Below, piece after piece: positions 13,987 through 22,452 of a stretch of 44,487 nucleotides of DNA (within the stretch, counting starts at the first letter, position 1; every line of letters starts with the position of its first letter). The notes below the pieces were generated by a model, which saw only the letters and a list, made by a program, of their open reading frames with translations, ran no database searches and was not told where the DNA came from. Both the position numbers and the translations under genes were made by a program. The DNA is from an uncultured Phycisphaerales bacterium. Lineage in GTDB: Bacteria > Planctomycetota > Phycisphaerae > Sedimentisphaerales > Anaerobacaceae. The stretch covers positions 1 to 44,487 of the forward strand of contig CALEZT010000234.1 in the NCBI GenBank assembly GCA_937927975.1, in the 5' to 3' direction.

Positions 13987-15942
13987 ATGATTCGAAGTGT
14001 ATCTGTCACGATGCTGCTGTTTGGTCTTGTTCTCTTTGCGACTGTCGTTTCGGCTTCCCAGCCCTTTGCCCCCAAGGAAGGGCTGTACTACGTGAAAGAT
14101 GTCGGCGGCGTGAAGTTCCACGTTTACACTTCCCCGATGCCCGCCGCGGCGTCGGCCAGTGTGGTGATCGAGACCAAGAACGCCCTGATTCTGCAGGACG
14201 TTCAACAGAACAAACCCCAGATGGATGACCTCGAGAGCCTGATCCAATCCCTCGGAAAACCCCTGCGGCGGATCTACGTCTCCCACGACCATTCGCATCA
14301 CTGGGCGGGGCTTGAGATGTTCCCGGGCATCCCGGTCTATGCCAACCAGGCGACCATCGATTCCGTGAAGCAGAAAGGCGAAGGGGAACTCCAGGCCATC
14401 AAGAAGCAATTCGGCCCCGAAGCCGTTCCTTACGCCAAAGTCATAGTCCCTGGGAACGTGGTGGAAGCGGGCAGTCAGGAGGTCATCGACGGCGTCCGCT
14501 TCGTCTTCAGTTCTCCGGCGCCTGAACTCACAGGGCCGGTCATCTTCATGGAGTTTCCCGATCAGAAGGTCATGATCACGCACCACCTGGCCTACGTCGG
14601 AGTCCACGTTCCACTGCTGCCGGTCGAGGGGCGATTGGCTAAGCTCAATGAGATGAAGGGGAAGGACTGGGCCTGGGTGATCGGGGGGCACGGCATTCCC
14701 GTTTCCGGTCCGGAGTATTTCGCCAAGGCAATCGATTACTACACGACGTTGGGCAAGGTGATCAAAGGGTCCCCAGACGTGGCGACTGCGAAAGACAAGA
14801 TGATGAAGGCCTACCCGAGCTATGGTGGGGCGGTGCTGCTGGATCTTCTGCTGCCCGGATTCTATCAGCCTGCAGCGCCCCAAGCGGACACGCTCCATGT
14901 GAACCCGGCGAACGGGGTCGACACGAATTCCGGAGCTAAGGAAAGTCCTCTCCGCACGCTGGCCGAAGCGGCACGGCGTGTGAATCAAAGCACAGGGACC
15001 GCGCCGATGACGATCATCCTGGCCCAGGGCGTCTACGCGATCGGCGAGACCGTGGTGTTCAAGCCCGAACGGCGCACCTTCACTCAGAGCAATCGCCTCA
15101 CGATCCGCGCTGAGGTATTGCCCGACGATCCCGACTGGCACACCGGACGGATGCCCACGCTCATTCACACGTTGCCTCTGGAGGGGCCGAGGGCCAGGGG
15201 CCTTGTATTCGGCATGCTGATGGAGACCAGCCACGTCACAATCCAAGGCCTCAAGTTGCTTGGCGCGCCGGTCGTAGAGACGCCCAAACCCGGCATGCTC
15301 ATCCGTGTCTATCCCATCGGGAGAATGGGTAGAGACCTGGACGACCTGGAGATCGCGCAGTGCGTCTTCGCCGGGGACAAGGTGACCACCCCGAACCACC
15401 TCGGAATCCTCGCGCACGGATCGGGCGTCCATGTCCACCACTGTGTCTTCTACAACGCGAAGCTGACGGTGGTCTTCTGGACGAGTGGCAGCAGCGGGCA
15501 TTCGATGCGGAACTGTCTCGTCCACGGCGCCTACGGGTCGGGAGTGTGGACGACCGAGATCGCCGCCGATTTCGACTTCCGCAACAACGTGATCGCCAAC
15601 GGCAACTATGTCTGGACCTACCAAGGTGGTGCATCGGCGCGACGAGACCCGGACGCCAGAGCACAAACAGGCGGCTCAGCGACTGCCCCCGAGGAGCAAC
15701 GCGTGCATTACAGGGTGGTCGATAGCCTCTTTGCCGGAAACCAGAAGATGGCCAGCTCCGGCACCGGCGCCAATCTCGGCTTCAAGGACATCGACGCCTC
15801 GTTCCTCGAAATGGTCGGGACCAAGGTCTCGGATCAGCCGATTGTCTTGGAGATGGATCAGACCAAGCGGAACTATCTGCACCCTGTCGAAGGGTCTGGG
15901 GCGGCCCGAATTGGGGCTGGTCTCTTTACCAAGGCGGACTGA
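13987..15942 (+). CDS. Secreted fusion: metallo-beta-lactamase-fold domain + right-handed beta-helix domain
   Basis: 651 residues; strong ribosome site AAGGAGG before ATG 13987. A signal peptide (SVSVTMLLFGLVLFATVVSA-like) is followed by an MBL-fold hydrolase at ~30-290: the metal motif reads SHDHSHHWAGLEMF, where the usual Asp of HxHxDH is His; further candidate ligands are ITHHLAYVGVH and the terminal GGHG. At ~298 (QADTLHVNPANGVDTNSG) a second module begins exactly like the mature N-terminus of a secreted beta-helix protein, with PLRTLAEAARRVN and repeated short strands (VTIQGLKLLGAP, VHHCVFYNAKLTV, FDFRNNVIANGNYVW) to the C-terminus. Each half is a known family; I do not know the combination. 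It may be a true bifunctional enzyme or a deletion-made fusion of two neighbouring genes. Confidence 0.82.
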   Translation: MIRSVSVTMLLFGLVLFATVVSASQPFAPKEGLYYVKDVGGVKFHVYTSPMPAAASASVVIETKNALILQDVQQNKPQMDDLESLIQSLGKPLRRIYVSHDHSHHWAGLEMFPGIPVYANQATIDSVKQKGEGELQAIKKQFGPEAVPYAKVIVPGNVVEAGSQEVIDGVRFVFSSPAPELTGPVIFMEFPDQKVMITHHLAYVGVHVPLLPVEGRLAKLNEMKGKDWAWVIGGHGIPVSGPEYFAKAIDYYTTLGKVIKGSPDVATAKDKMMKAYPSYGGAVLLDLLLPGFYQPAAPQADTLHVNPANGVDTNSGAKESPLRTLAEAARRVNQSTGTAPMTIILAQGVYAIGETVVFKPERRTFTQSNRLTIRAEVLPDDPDWHTGRMPTLIHTLPLEGPRARGLVFGMLMETSHVTIQGLKLLGAPVVETPKPGMLIRVYPIGRMGRDLDDLEIAQCVFAGDKVTTPNHLGILAHGSGVHVHHCVFYNAKLTVVFWTSGSSGHSMRNCLVHGAYGSGVWTTEIAADFDFRNNVIANGNYVWTYQGGASARRDPDARAQTGGSATAPEEQRVHYRVVDSLFAGNQKMASSGTGANLGFKDIDASFLEMVGTKVSDQPIVLEMDQTKRNYLHPVEGSGAARIGAGLFTKAD

Positions 15943-15997
15943 TCCGGCGAGTCGCTACGGACATTCAAACTCTGGTCCAGGTAAACGCTGGCAGGAG

Positions 15998-16037
15998 CCG
16001 CCCGGCCATGGGAATTTCCTTTCGTGCGGCCGGGCGG
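15998..16037. terminator. Strong GC hairpin between operon genes
   Basis: ccgcccggcc and ggccgggcgg form a perfect 10-bp stem with a 20-nt loop, 55 bp after the fusion gene and 34 bp before the SagB gene. With no T-run it is more likely an attenuator or mRNA stabiliser than a full terminator. Confidence 0.5.
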
Positions 16038-16070
16038 ATCGGTACTCTGTCTCCAGGAAAGGAGAACCAT

Positions 16071-16772
16071 ATGGATCGCAGAACGTTTGTGAAGACGGTG
16101 CCCGCAATGGCGGTGCTGGCCGGTTCGACGTCGGGCCTGGCCCAGGAGGCCCCGAAGCCCGCCGCGGAGCTTCAGCCCATCGCGCTGCCTAAGCCTGAGA
16201 AAGACGGCGGCAAGTCCGTGCTGGCCTCTCTGTGGGAACGAAAGACGGTTCGCAACATCCGAAGCGAGAAGCTCCCGCCGCAGATGTTGTCGAATCTGCT
16301 CTGGGCCGCGTTCGGGGTCAATCGCGAGCAGGGCAATTTCGGCAAGACGGGACGGACGGCGCCCTCGGCCAGCAATTCGCAGGAGATCGATCTGTATGTG
16401 GCTCTGCCCGAAGGCGTCTACGTGTACGACGGCGCGTCGCACCGTTTGAATCCCGTCGCGGCGGGGGACTTTCGATCCAGGTCGGGTCGGGGCGCTGCGA
16501 CCACCGCGCCGGTCAACATCTTCTACGTCGTGGACCTCGCACGCTATGTGCTCGAAGGCAATCCCGACCGCAGAATCAACGATCCGGAGATTCAGAAGTC
16601 GTACTACTACTGCGCGTCGGGTCTGATCGCGCAGAGCGTGTACCTGTTCGCGGCCTCGCAGGGCCTCGCGGCCTGGTTCCACAATTGCGACAAAGAGAAC
16701 ACCGTGAAGGAGTTCAAGCTGCGGCCCCAGCAGAAGGTGCTCTTCGCTCAAACCGTCGGATATCCGGCGTGA
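16071..16772 (+). CDS. SagB/nitroreductase-family oxidoreductase with Tat signal
   Basis: 233 residues; ATG 16071 is preceded by AAAGGAG, whereas the earlier ATG 16008 has no site. The N-terminus MDRRTFVKTVPAMAVLAGS is a twin-arginine signal. The remaining domain is a nitroreductase fold of the SagB type: an early ERKTVRNIRSEKLPPQMLS FMN-phosphate-binding region, LLWAAFGVN, GRTAPSASNSQEIDLYV, and the late QSVYLFAASQGLAAWFHN segment. SagB-like proteins are FMN oxidoreductases; peptide-azoline oxidation is known for true SagB, but there is no precursor or cyclodehydratase here, so a generic periplasmic flavin reductase is more likely. Follows the MBL fusion by 128 bp (with a hairpin between) and precedes the PQQ-like gene by 38 bp. 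Confidence 0.85.
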   Translation: MDRRTFVKTVPAMAVLAGSTSGLAQEAPKPAAELQPIALPKPEKDGGKSVLASLWERKTVRNIRSEKLPPQMLSNLLWAAFGVNREQGNFGKTGRTAPSASNSQEIDLYVALPEGVYVYDGASHRLNPVAAGDFRSRSGRGAATTAPVNIFYVVDLARYVLEGNPDRRINDPEIQKSYYYCASGLIAQSVYLFAASQGLAAWFHNCDKENTVKEFKLRPQQKVLFAQTVGYPA

Positions 16773-16810
16773 CGCAAGAATCGAGTCCATGCCAGTGAAG
16801 GAGACAGGTC

Positions 16811-18046
16811 ATGAGAAAGAACGTGATCCGTTCAGTGCTCGTTGTGACGATGGTTTTGGCCGTGGCGGTTCAGGCCGCGGATTGCCCGAGATTCCGAGGG
16901 CCCGCCGGCGACGGCCAGTTCTCCGAGACGGGTCTGCTCAAGCAGTGGCCGCAGGGGGGCCCCAAGCTCGCCTGGACGGCCCAGGGGCTCGGCAAAGGCT
17001 ATTCTTCGGCCACCGTAGCCGGCGGCACACTCTACGTGACCGGCATGGACGACCAGAAGCAGGGCGTTCTCTTCGCGTTCAACCTGGACGGCTCGCCCAA
17101 GTGGAAGACGCCATATGGGCCGGAGCTTGAAAAGCAGGGGGCATCGGTGGCCGGCACGCGCGCCACGCCCACCGTTGACGGCGACCGTGTGTACCTCCTG
17201 ACCGGTTTCGCCAGGTTGGTTGCCTTCGACGCGGCCAAAGGCCAGGTGCTCAAGACGGTCGATCTGGTGGAGCGTTTCAAGCCCAAGCAGGCTCAATTCG
17301 GTTTTGCCGACTCGGTGCTCGTCGATGGGAACAGGCTGATCTGCTCGCCCGGCGGGCCCAATGCCTCGGTCGTGGCGCTGGACAAGAACAGCGGCGAAAC
17401 CCTCTGGCAGACCAAGGGTCTCAGCCAGACGACAGGCTACTGCTCGGCCCGAATCGTCGAGCAGGGCGGTCGGCGACTGGTCCTGACCATGCTGGGAGCG
17501 GGCGTCGTCGCGATCGACGCCGGAACAGGCGAGGTCGTCTGGCAGCGCGAATACCCCCACCGAGCCAGCGTCCAGCCCAATCCGCCGCTCTATGCCGATG
17601 GGATGGTCTTCGTCTCCTCGGGCATGGGCACAGGCAGCGCGATGCTGTCTCTGGTCGAAACGAACCCAACCGCCGCACCGGTCTGGGCCGAGAAGGCCCT
17701 CGATTGCCAGATGCAGGGCACCGTCCTGATCGACGGCTGCATCTACGGCACCGCCCAGAGCGCCAACAAAGGGCTCGTCTGCCTGGACTGGAAGACAGGC
17801 AAGGTGCTGTGGAACGCCCCCGAGGTCAAGCAGGGCGCCGTAACTGCCGCAGACGGCATGCTTTACGTCTACGGCGTGGACGGCACGGTTCGCCTGGTCA
17901 AGCCCAGTCCCGCGTCGTATGAGCCGGCAGGCCAGTTCACCGTATCAGCCGGCACCGACGAGCACTGGGCCCACCCGACGATCGCCAACGGCCGGCTCTA
18001 CATCCGCCACGGCGACGCTCTGGTCGCATACGACCTCAAGTCCTGA
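16811..18046 (+). CDS. Secreted PQQ-like beta-propeller protein
   Basis: 411 residues; AAGGAG seven bases before ATG 16811. Signal peptide at 1-22 (SVLVVTMVLAVAVQAA). The mature protein opens with CPRFRGPAGDGQFSETGLL, the W/F-RGP-G-G opening typical of planctomycete quinoprotein-like propellers, and then shows repeated blades of the form GGTLYVTGMD..GVLFAFNLDG..KWKTPYG, VVALDKNSGETLWQTKG, VVAIDAGTGEVVWQREY and VCLDWKTGKVLWNAPEV. These are PQQ/BamB-like blades; there is no clear catalytic PQQ pocket, so a binding or scaffold role is as likely as dehydrogenase activity. Last gene of the presumed MarR-controlled group; the next gene is 182 bp on. Confidence 0.87.
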   Translation: MRKNVIRSVLVVTMVLAVAVQAADCPRFRGPAGDGQFSETGLLKQWPQGGPKLAWTAQGLGKGYSSATVAGGTLYVTGMDDQKQGVLFAFNLDGSPKWKTPYGPELEKQGASVAGTRATPTVDGDRVYLLTGFARLVAFDAAKGQVLKTVDLVERFKPKQAQFGFADSVLVDGNRLICSPGGPNASVVALDKNSGETLWQTKGLSQTTGYCSARIVEQGGRRLVLTMLGAGVVAIDAGTGEVVWQREYPHRASVQPNPPLYADGMVFVSSGMGTGSAMLSLVETNPTAAPVWAEKALDCQMQGTVLIDGCIYGTAQSANKGLVCLDWKTGKVLWNAPEVKQGAVTAADGMLYVYGVDGTVRLVKPSPASYEPAGQFTVSAGTDEHWAHPTIANGRLYIRHGDALVAYDLKS

Positions 18047-18227
18047 TCGAGCGTTGTGAGTTTGGCCGCGAGCCTGTATGATGGAGCCTTCGGACGCAGT
18101 CTGTGGCACGGCCGAACTTGGACGGTTCGTCCAGGGTAGAACCATAGGCTGTGACGTCAGGACGCGGATTCGCCCACGGGACCGGGCGTGCAGCGATTGA
18201 ACGTATCACGAAGCAGGACAATAGGTT

Positions 18228-19106
18228 ATGACGACAGACCGGCCCGGCGGGCAGGAGTTGATTCTCTTCTGCAATTGTGTCCACTATGACGTGATCCCGA
18301 AAAGCGTGAGGGAGCAGGTCCTGAACTCCCTTTCAGGCGCCGGCGCGGAGGTTGAAGCGGTCGCGGACCTGTGCGGCCTGGCAGCGGATCGCGACCCCCG
18401 CCTGCAAGTCTGGGCTCAAAACCCGTCGCTGACGATCGTCGCCTGCTACCCGCGGACCATTCGCTGGCTCTTCCACGCCGCCGGGGTGTCGCTCGCTGTG
18501 GACCGCACGCGGTTTTTCAACATGAGAACGCAGTCCGTCCAGGAGATTCTCGACGGCCTGTCGATCGGTGATGACCAGTCCGGACCTCCCGCCTCCAATC
18601 ATCAATCATCAACAGCAAATAGTAAATCCGATTGGGTTCCCTGGTTTCCGGTCATCGATTACGACCGGTGCGTCAATTGCAGACAGTGCATGAACTTCTG
18701 TTTGTTCGGCACCTACGGTCTCTCGGACGAGGGGCGGGTCCAGGTGGTCAAGCCCTCCGGCTGCAAGACCAACTGTCCCGCCTGCGCGCGGATGTGTCCC
18801 AGGCAGGCGATCATCTTCCCGAAGTACGCGGATTCACCGATCAATGGCGATGTGGGGCCCGCCCCGGCCGGCCCGGCGCCGCAGGCGACTGGGAGCGACG
18901 TGTACGAGCGGATCCGCAACCGTTCGGTCAAGCGGTTCTCGACCCAGGCGGACACGAACCGCTCGTGCCCGACGCTGGACAGTCTCAAACGCGAACTGAA
19001 CATTCCCGACGAGGTTCTGGCCTCGCTTTCCCCGACTGAGATGCAGCGGGTCCTCGCGAAATCCAAGGCCGATCCACAGGAGAAGGGCGACAAACCCCAT
19101 GAGTAA
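18228..19106 (+). CDS. Ferredoxin-like iron-sulfur protein, first gene of the terpenoid cluster
   Basis: 292 residues. The N-terminal ~110 residues ([18 protein letters not shown]..., [30 protein letters not shown]) form an alpha/beta domain with conserved-looking Cys, reminiscent of HdrA-associated electron-transfer proteins. A linker (~123-135, [13 protein letters not shown]) is AT-rich and looks repeat-derived. The ferredoxin domain follows with C148-x2-C151-x2-C154-x3-C158 ([11 protein letters not shown]) and a second set in [15 protein letters not shown], sufficient for two 4Fe-4S clusters. The C-terminus is variable. The stop overlaps the next gene's start by 8 bp, so it is tied to the radical SAM enzyme and most likely supplies its electrons. 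Confidence 0.82.
   Translation: MTTDRPGGQELILFCNCVHYDVIPKSVREQVLNSLSGAGAEVEAVADLCGLAADRDPRLQVWAQNPSLTIVACYPRTIRWLFHAAGVSLAVDRTRFFNMRTQSVQEILDGLSIGDDQSGPPASNHQSSTANSKSDWVPWFPVIDYDRCVNCRQCMNFCLFGTYGLSDEGRVQVVKPSGCKTNCPACARMCPRQAIIFPKYADSPINGDVGPAPAGPAPQATGSDVYERIRNRSVKRFSTQADTNRSCPTLDSLKRELNIPDEVLASLSPTEMQRVLAKSKADPQEKGDKPHE
18595..18633 (+). repeat. In-frame AT-rich repeat (NHQSS-type) in the ferredoxin gene
   Basis: ccaatcatcaatcatcaac followed by agcaaatagtaaatcc is strikingly AT-rich against the ~63% GC gene around it and contains the tandem word atcatca. Translated it gives [13 protein letters not shown]; from memory, NHQSSIINHQSS-like peptides mark a dispersed repeat in planctomycetes. 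It falls exactly between the two domains. Confidence 0.6.
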
Positions 19107-20724
19107 GTCTTTGCGACCCGCGGTCGTCCTCGTCGCAGACAGGACCCTGAGCGCCAGCTACCGCATCCTTTTCGAAGGCATGTTCGCCACGATGCAGACG
19201 ACGCAATTGCCCGAGCTGTTCATGCGTCGGTTCATGGCGCCGCCGGTATCCACGGATGAGAACGGACGGGCCAAGACCGTCCCGCTGGGTCTCCGCCGCG
19301 TCGAGTCGGCTTTGCTCAAGTACACGTCTCTGACCCCCGACGAGGTGGTCTGCACGACGCCGGAGCGAGTGGCCGATCTGATGGGACCCTGGGTCAAGGT
19401 GGTGGGCTTCAGCTCCAGCGATCCGCTGGGCAAGGGCATGAGCAACACGACCACCGCCAACTTCTGCAAAGGCGAACTCTACACGCAGTATTGGACGCGA
19501 AAGACCCTGGAGCAACTCGGGGCTTTCAAACGCAAGTACGGATTCAAGATCGTCGTCGGCGGCGCGGGCGCCTGGCAATGGCTGGCGCACCCCGACCGCA
19601 GACCCGACGTCGACATCGACCTGGTCTACCAGGGGTATTTCGAATCGCTGGGCCCCGAGGTTTTCACGGATCTGCTGGCCGGTCGGTCTCGCGCCGACTG
19701 CATCGCAGGCTCCGACATCGGGGCCTCGCGAATCCAGCCCATCCGGTCGCCCTCGCTGCTGGGGATCATCGAGCTGTCGCGCGGCTGCGGCCGGGGCTGC
19801 AAGTTCTGCGCCATGGCCCGCCAGGGGATGGCCCATCTGGACGAGGACACGATCCTGGCGGATCTCCAGACCAACGTCGCAGGCGGCCTGAAGGCGGTCG
19901 TCAGCGGCAGCGAGGACTTCTTCCGCTACGGCGCCAAAGGGCTCAAGCCCGACTTCGAGAAGCTTCGCAGCCTGCTGGTTCGCATGCGTGAAATCAAAGG
20001 CCTTTCCTTCATGCAGATTGACCACGCGAACATCACCTCGGTCTTGCAGCTCGACGACGAGCAGCTCAAGGAGATCAAGCGGCTCCTGACCTGGGAGCAG
20101 AGGAGCGACTATCTCTGGGTGAACATGGGCGCCGAGAGCGCCAATGGACACTTGGTTGCGGCCAACAGTCCTGGTAAAATAGCGCCGTTCGATCCCGAGG
20201 ATTGGGGCCGGATGATTCGCGACGCCGCGGACCGGATGAACCGGTGCGGGTTCTTCCCGGTGATGAGCCTGGTGCTGGGTCTGCCGGGCGAAACGCCCGC
20301 CGACGTCGCGGCGACCCTGGAGTTGGTGAAGGACCTTCGAAAGAAACGGGCCGTGGTGTTCCCGGTGTTCTACGAGCCCATGACGGCCGACGAGATCGCG
20401 GCCGACCGGCGGTTCAGTCTGGCGACGATGACGCCGGAGCATTTGGAGCTGTACCGAATGTGCTACGAGATCAACTTCAAGATGGTCCCGCGGCTGTTCT
20501 GGGACAACCAGCGTGCCGGCGGCGTCCCGTGGATCAAGCGGGCGGTCATGCAGACGATGGGCAAAGGAGAGGTCCTGACCTGGCGGCGGGCGTTCGACCG
20601 CTTGGCGCGAAAGTTCGAAGTGAAAAATAGATCCGAAATCCGAAATCCGAAATTCGAAACAAACTCAAGTGGCCAAAACCCAAATGACAGAAACGCTGTC
20701 GCATCGTCGGAGGTTCCGTTTTGA
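19099..20724 (+). CDS. B12-binding-type radical SAM enzyme of the terpenoid cluster
   Basis: 541 residues. Residues ~1-200 form an N-terminal Rossmann-like region of the sort that precedes B12-type radical SAM domains ([41 protein letters not shown]), though a canonical DxHxxG cobalamin motif is not evident. The radical SAM core begins at [20 protein letters not shown] with the cluster Cys C230, C234 and C237 (Cx3Cx2C) and continues with [11 protein letters not shown] and [14 protein letters not shown]. The chemistry (methylation, rearrangement or other carbon-skeleton editing, as HpnP/HpnR do on hopanoids) is inference from context. The last ~31 residues, from [20 protein letters not shown] on, are encoded by an interspersed repeat, so the natural C-terminus was probably near residue 510. 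Confidence 0.83.
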   Translation: MSKSLRPAVVLVADRTLSASYRILFEGMFATMQTTQLPELFMRRFMAPPVSTDENGRAKTVPLGLRRVESALLKYTSLTPDEVVCTTPERVADLMGPWVKVVGFSSSDPLGKGMSNTTTANFCKGELYTQYWTRKTLEQLGAFKRKYGFKIVVGGAGAWQWLAHPDRRPDVDIDLVYQGYFESLGPEVFTDLLAGRSRADCIAGSDIGASRIQPIRSPSLLGIIELSRGCGRGCKFCAMARQGMAHLDEDTILADLQTNVAGGLKAVVSGSEDFFRYGAKGLKPDFEKLRSLLVRMREIKGLSFMQIDHANITSVLQLDDEQLKEIKRLLTWEQRSDYLWVNMGAESANGHLVAANSPGKIAPFDPEDWGRMIRDAADRMNRCGFFPVMSLVLGLPGETPADVAATLELVKDLRKKRAVVFPVFYEPMTADEIAADRRFSLATMTPEHLELYRMCYEINFKMVPRLFWDNQRAGGVPWIKRAVMQTMGKGEVLTWRRAFDRLARKFEVKNRSEIRNPKFETNSSGQNPNDRNAVASSEVPF

Positions 20725-20830
20725 GCTTTTAATTCCGGTCATTCGTGCTTGTTTCGGATTTACGTTCCCGCTTTGGCGGGGTCGATATTCGGATTTCGAA
20801 TTTGTGAGCTCCGGATGTGGAGCTTTGGGT
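20629..20830. repeat. Palindromic interspersed element covering the radical SAM gene 3' end
   Basis: Left arm ~20629-20690 (tccgaaatccgaaattcg, then caaactcaagtggccaaaac) and right arm ~20740-20812 (cattcgtgcttgtttcgga, attcggatttcgaatttg) are partly reverse complementary. Low GC compared with the genes. Its left half is translated as the tail of the radical SAM protein. The unit 'aatccgaaattcgaa' is, from memory, widespread in planctomycete genomes. Confidence 0.72.
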
Positions 20831-20853
20831 TTTGAAAAGGGAGATGTTGATGT

Positions 20854-22452
20854 ATGCGTGACGACCGTGTGACGGCGACGAAGCCTCAACGGCAGCCTCA
20901 GGACAACGTTCCGCAGAGCAGACACGCTCGCGAGAAGTTGCTGGAGGCGATTCGCGCATACGTGGCGAGGGAGAAGCCGGTGCCGCCTCTGGGCATCGAG
21001 GAATTGCGGGTCCACACCGACGCGGTGCTCAAAGAAGCCGGCATGGAGTCCAAGTACTCCGATTTCGCGGCGGTCCTGGTCAACAACGAGGCCTGGCGGG
21101 AAACCGTCGCGGCCATCCCTTACGACAAACGCCTGCTTCTGCTGCCCAAGTGCCTCCGGGACGCCAAGGATTGTCCCGCGAGTTTCGACGACATCGGCCT
21201 GCTGTGCCAGCACTGCGGTCGGTGCGTGATCGACGACCTCAAGAGCCAGGCGGAGCAGCTTGGATACGCGGTCCTGGTCGCGGAGGGTTCGCCGGTGGTG
21301 ATGTCGCTCATCGAGGCCGGTCGGATCGAGGCGGTCGTCGGGGCAAGTTGCCTGTCCGTCCTGGAGCGGGTGTTCCCCTACATGGAGGCCGGCGCGGTAC
21401 CAGGCGTCGCGATTCCTTTGTTGCGTGATGGTTGCACCAACACGAGCGTCGATCTCGAATGGCTCTGGGAGGCGATCTACCAGACGACCGAGGACCAGAC
21501 GCAGCGGTTCAATCTCGACGCGCTGCATCAGCGGGTGAACGAGTGGTTCTCGCGCGAGGCGCTGGCCGAAGCGATCGCGCCGCACGCCGGCCCGACGGAA
21601 CAGGTGGCCCTGGACTGGATGGCCAAGGCCGGCAAGCGATGGCGTCCGTTCCTGGCGGTCTGCGCCTACAGCGCCCTGTCGGGCGACCATGCGTTGGCGC
21701 GCGAGGCGGACCTTCGCAAGGTGGCGATTGCGGTCGAGTGTTTCCACAAGGCCTCGCTGATCCACGACGACATCGAGGACGGCGACGCTGAACGCTACGG
21801 CGAGCGGACGCTGCACGCCGAGCACGGAGTGCCCATCGCGCTGAACGTGGGCGATCTGCTGCTGGGCGAAGGGTACAGGCTCCTGGCGGAGGTGAATGCC
21901 TCCGATTCGCAAAGGGTCCGACTGCTCCGCGCCGCGGCGCAAGGCCATCGAAATCTGTGTCTGGGTCAGGGCAGCGAACTGGCCTGGATGCGGTCGCCCA
22001 AGTCGCTGTCGGTCGCGGAGGTCATCGACATTTTCCGAATGAAGACCGCGCCGGCCTTCGAGGTCGCTCTGAGTCTGGGCGCCATCCTGGCCGACTGCGA
22101 CCAGCAGGTCCACACGGCCTTGGCGAAGTACAGCGAATCGCTGGGCATCGCCTACCAGATCCGCGACGACCTCGACGACCTCCGCTCGCTCGCGAGGGAA
22201 GAACTCTTCAACGGCAAGCGGCCCTCGATCCTCCCGGCTCTGTCTCAAGAGGACCCCAAGACGGAAGTCGAATCCGCCGCCTGGCGTCTCATGGAGGCCT
22301 ACAAATCGCAGGCGATCGGCAGTCTCATCGCACTCAAGAACGCCAATCTCAAGGGCCTGCTTCGGCGCGTGATCGCCAGGATGTTCAACGATTTCGAGAT
22401 CATGGGCTGCTGCGACGACCCCCAGGCTCGGCGTGCGGCGGGCCGTGAATGA
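20854..22452 (+). CDS. DUF116 - polyprenyl synthase fusion protein
   Basis: 532 residues with two modules. Residues ~30-220 are a DUF116 domain: LLLPKCLRDAKDCPASFDD, then C118-x2-C121-x2-C124 (CQHCGRCVIDDL), EGSPVVMSLIEAGRIEAVVG and GCTNTSVDLEWLWEAIYQ. Residues ~235-510 are a complete trans-isoprenyl diphosphate synthase: GKRWRPFLAVCAY, first Asp-rich motif D305-D306-IE-D309 in LIHDDIEDGD, a KTAPAFEVALSLG region and second Asp motif D438-DLDD. The synthase should condense IPP with allylic diphosphate; chain length cannot be read reliably. DUF116 is a cysteine-containing domain of unknown function, usually in anaerobes. Their fusion suggests DUF116 acts on or near prenyl metabolism. The stop overlaps the MFS frame by ~20 bp. 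Confidence 0.88.
   Translation: MRDDRVTATKPQRQPQDNVPQSRHAREKLLEAIRAYVAREKPVPPLGIEELRVHTDAVLKEAGMESKYSDFAAVLVNNEAWRETVAAIPYDKRLLLLPKCLRDAKDCPASFDDIGLLCQHCGRCVIDDLKSQAEQLGYAVLVAEGSPVVMSLIEAGRIEAVVGASCLSVLERVFPYMEAGAVPGVAIPLLRDGCTNTSVDLEWLWEAIYQTTEDQTQRFNLDALHQRVNEWFSREALAEAIAPHAGPTEQVALDWMAKAGKRWRPFLAVCAYSALSGDHALAREADLRKVAIAVECFHKASLIHDDIEDGDAERYGERTLHAEHGVPIALNVGDLLLGEGYRLLAEVNASDSQRVRLLRAAAQGHRNLCLGQGSELAWMRSPKSLSVAEVIDIFRMKTAPAFEVALSLGAILADCDQQVHTALAKYSESLGIAYQIRDDLDDLRSLAREELFNGKRPSILPALSQEDPKTEVESAAWRLMEAYKSQAIGSLIALKNANLKGLLRRVIARMFNDFEIMGCCDDPQARRAAGRE

Noticed and set aside
16071..16772. Azoline peptide (TOMM) biosynthesis role for the SagB-type protein
   Set aside because: No cyclodehydratase, precursor peptide or other modification genes are nearby, and the protein has a Tat signal.
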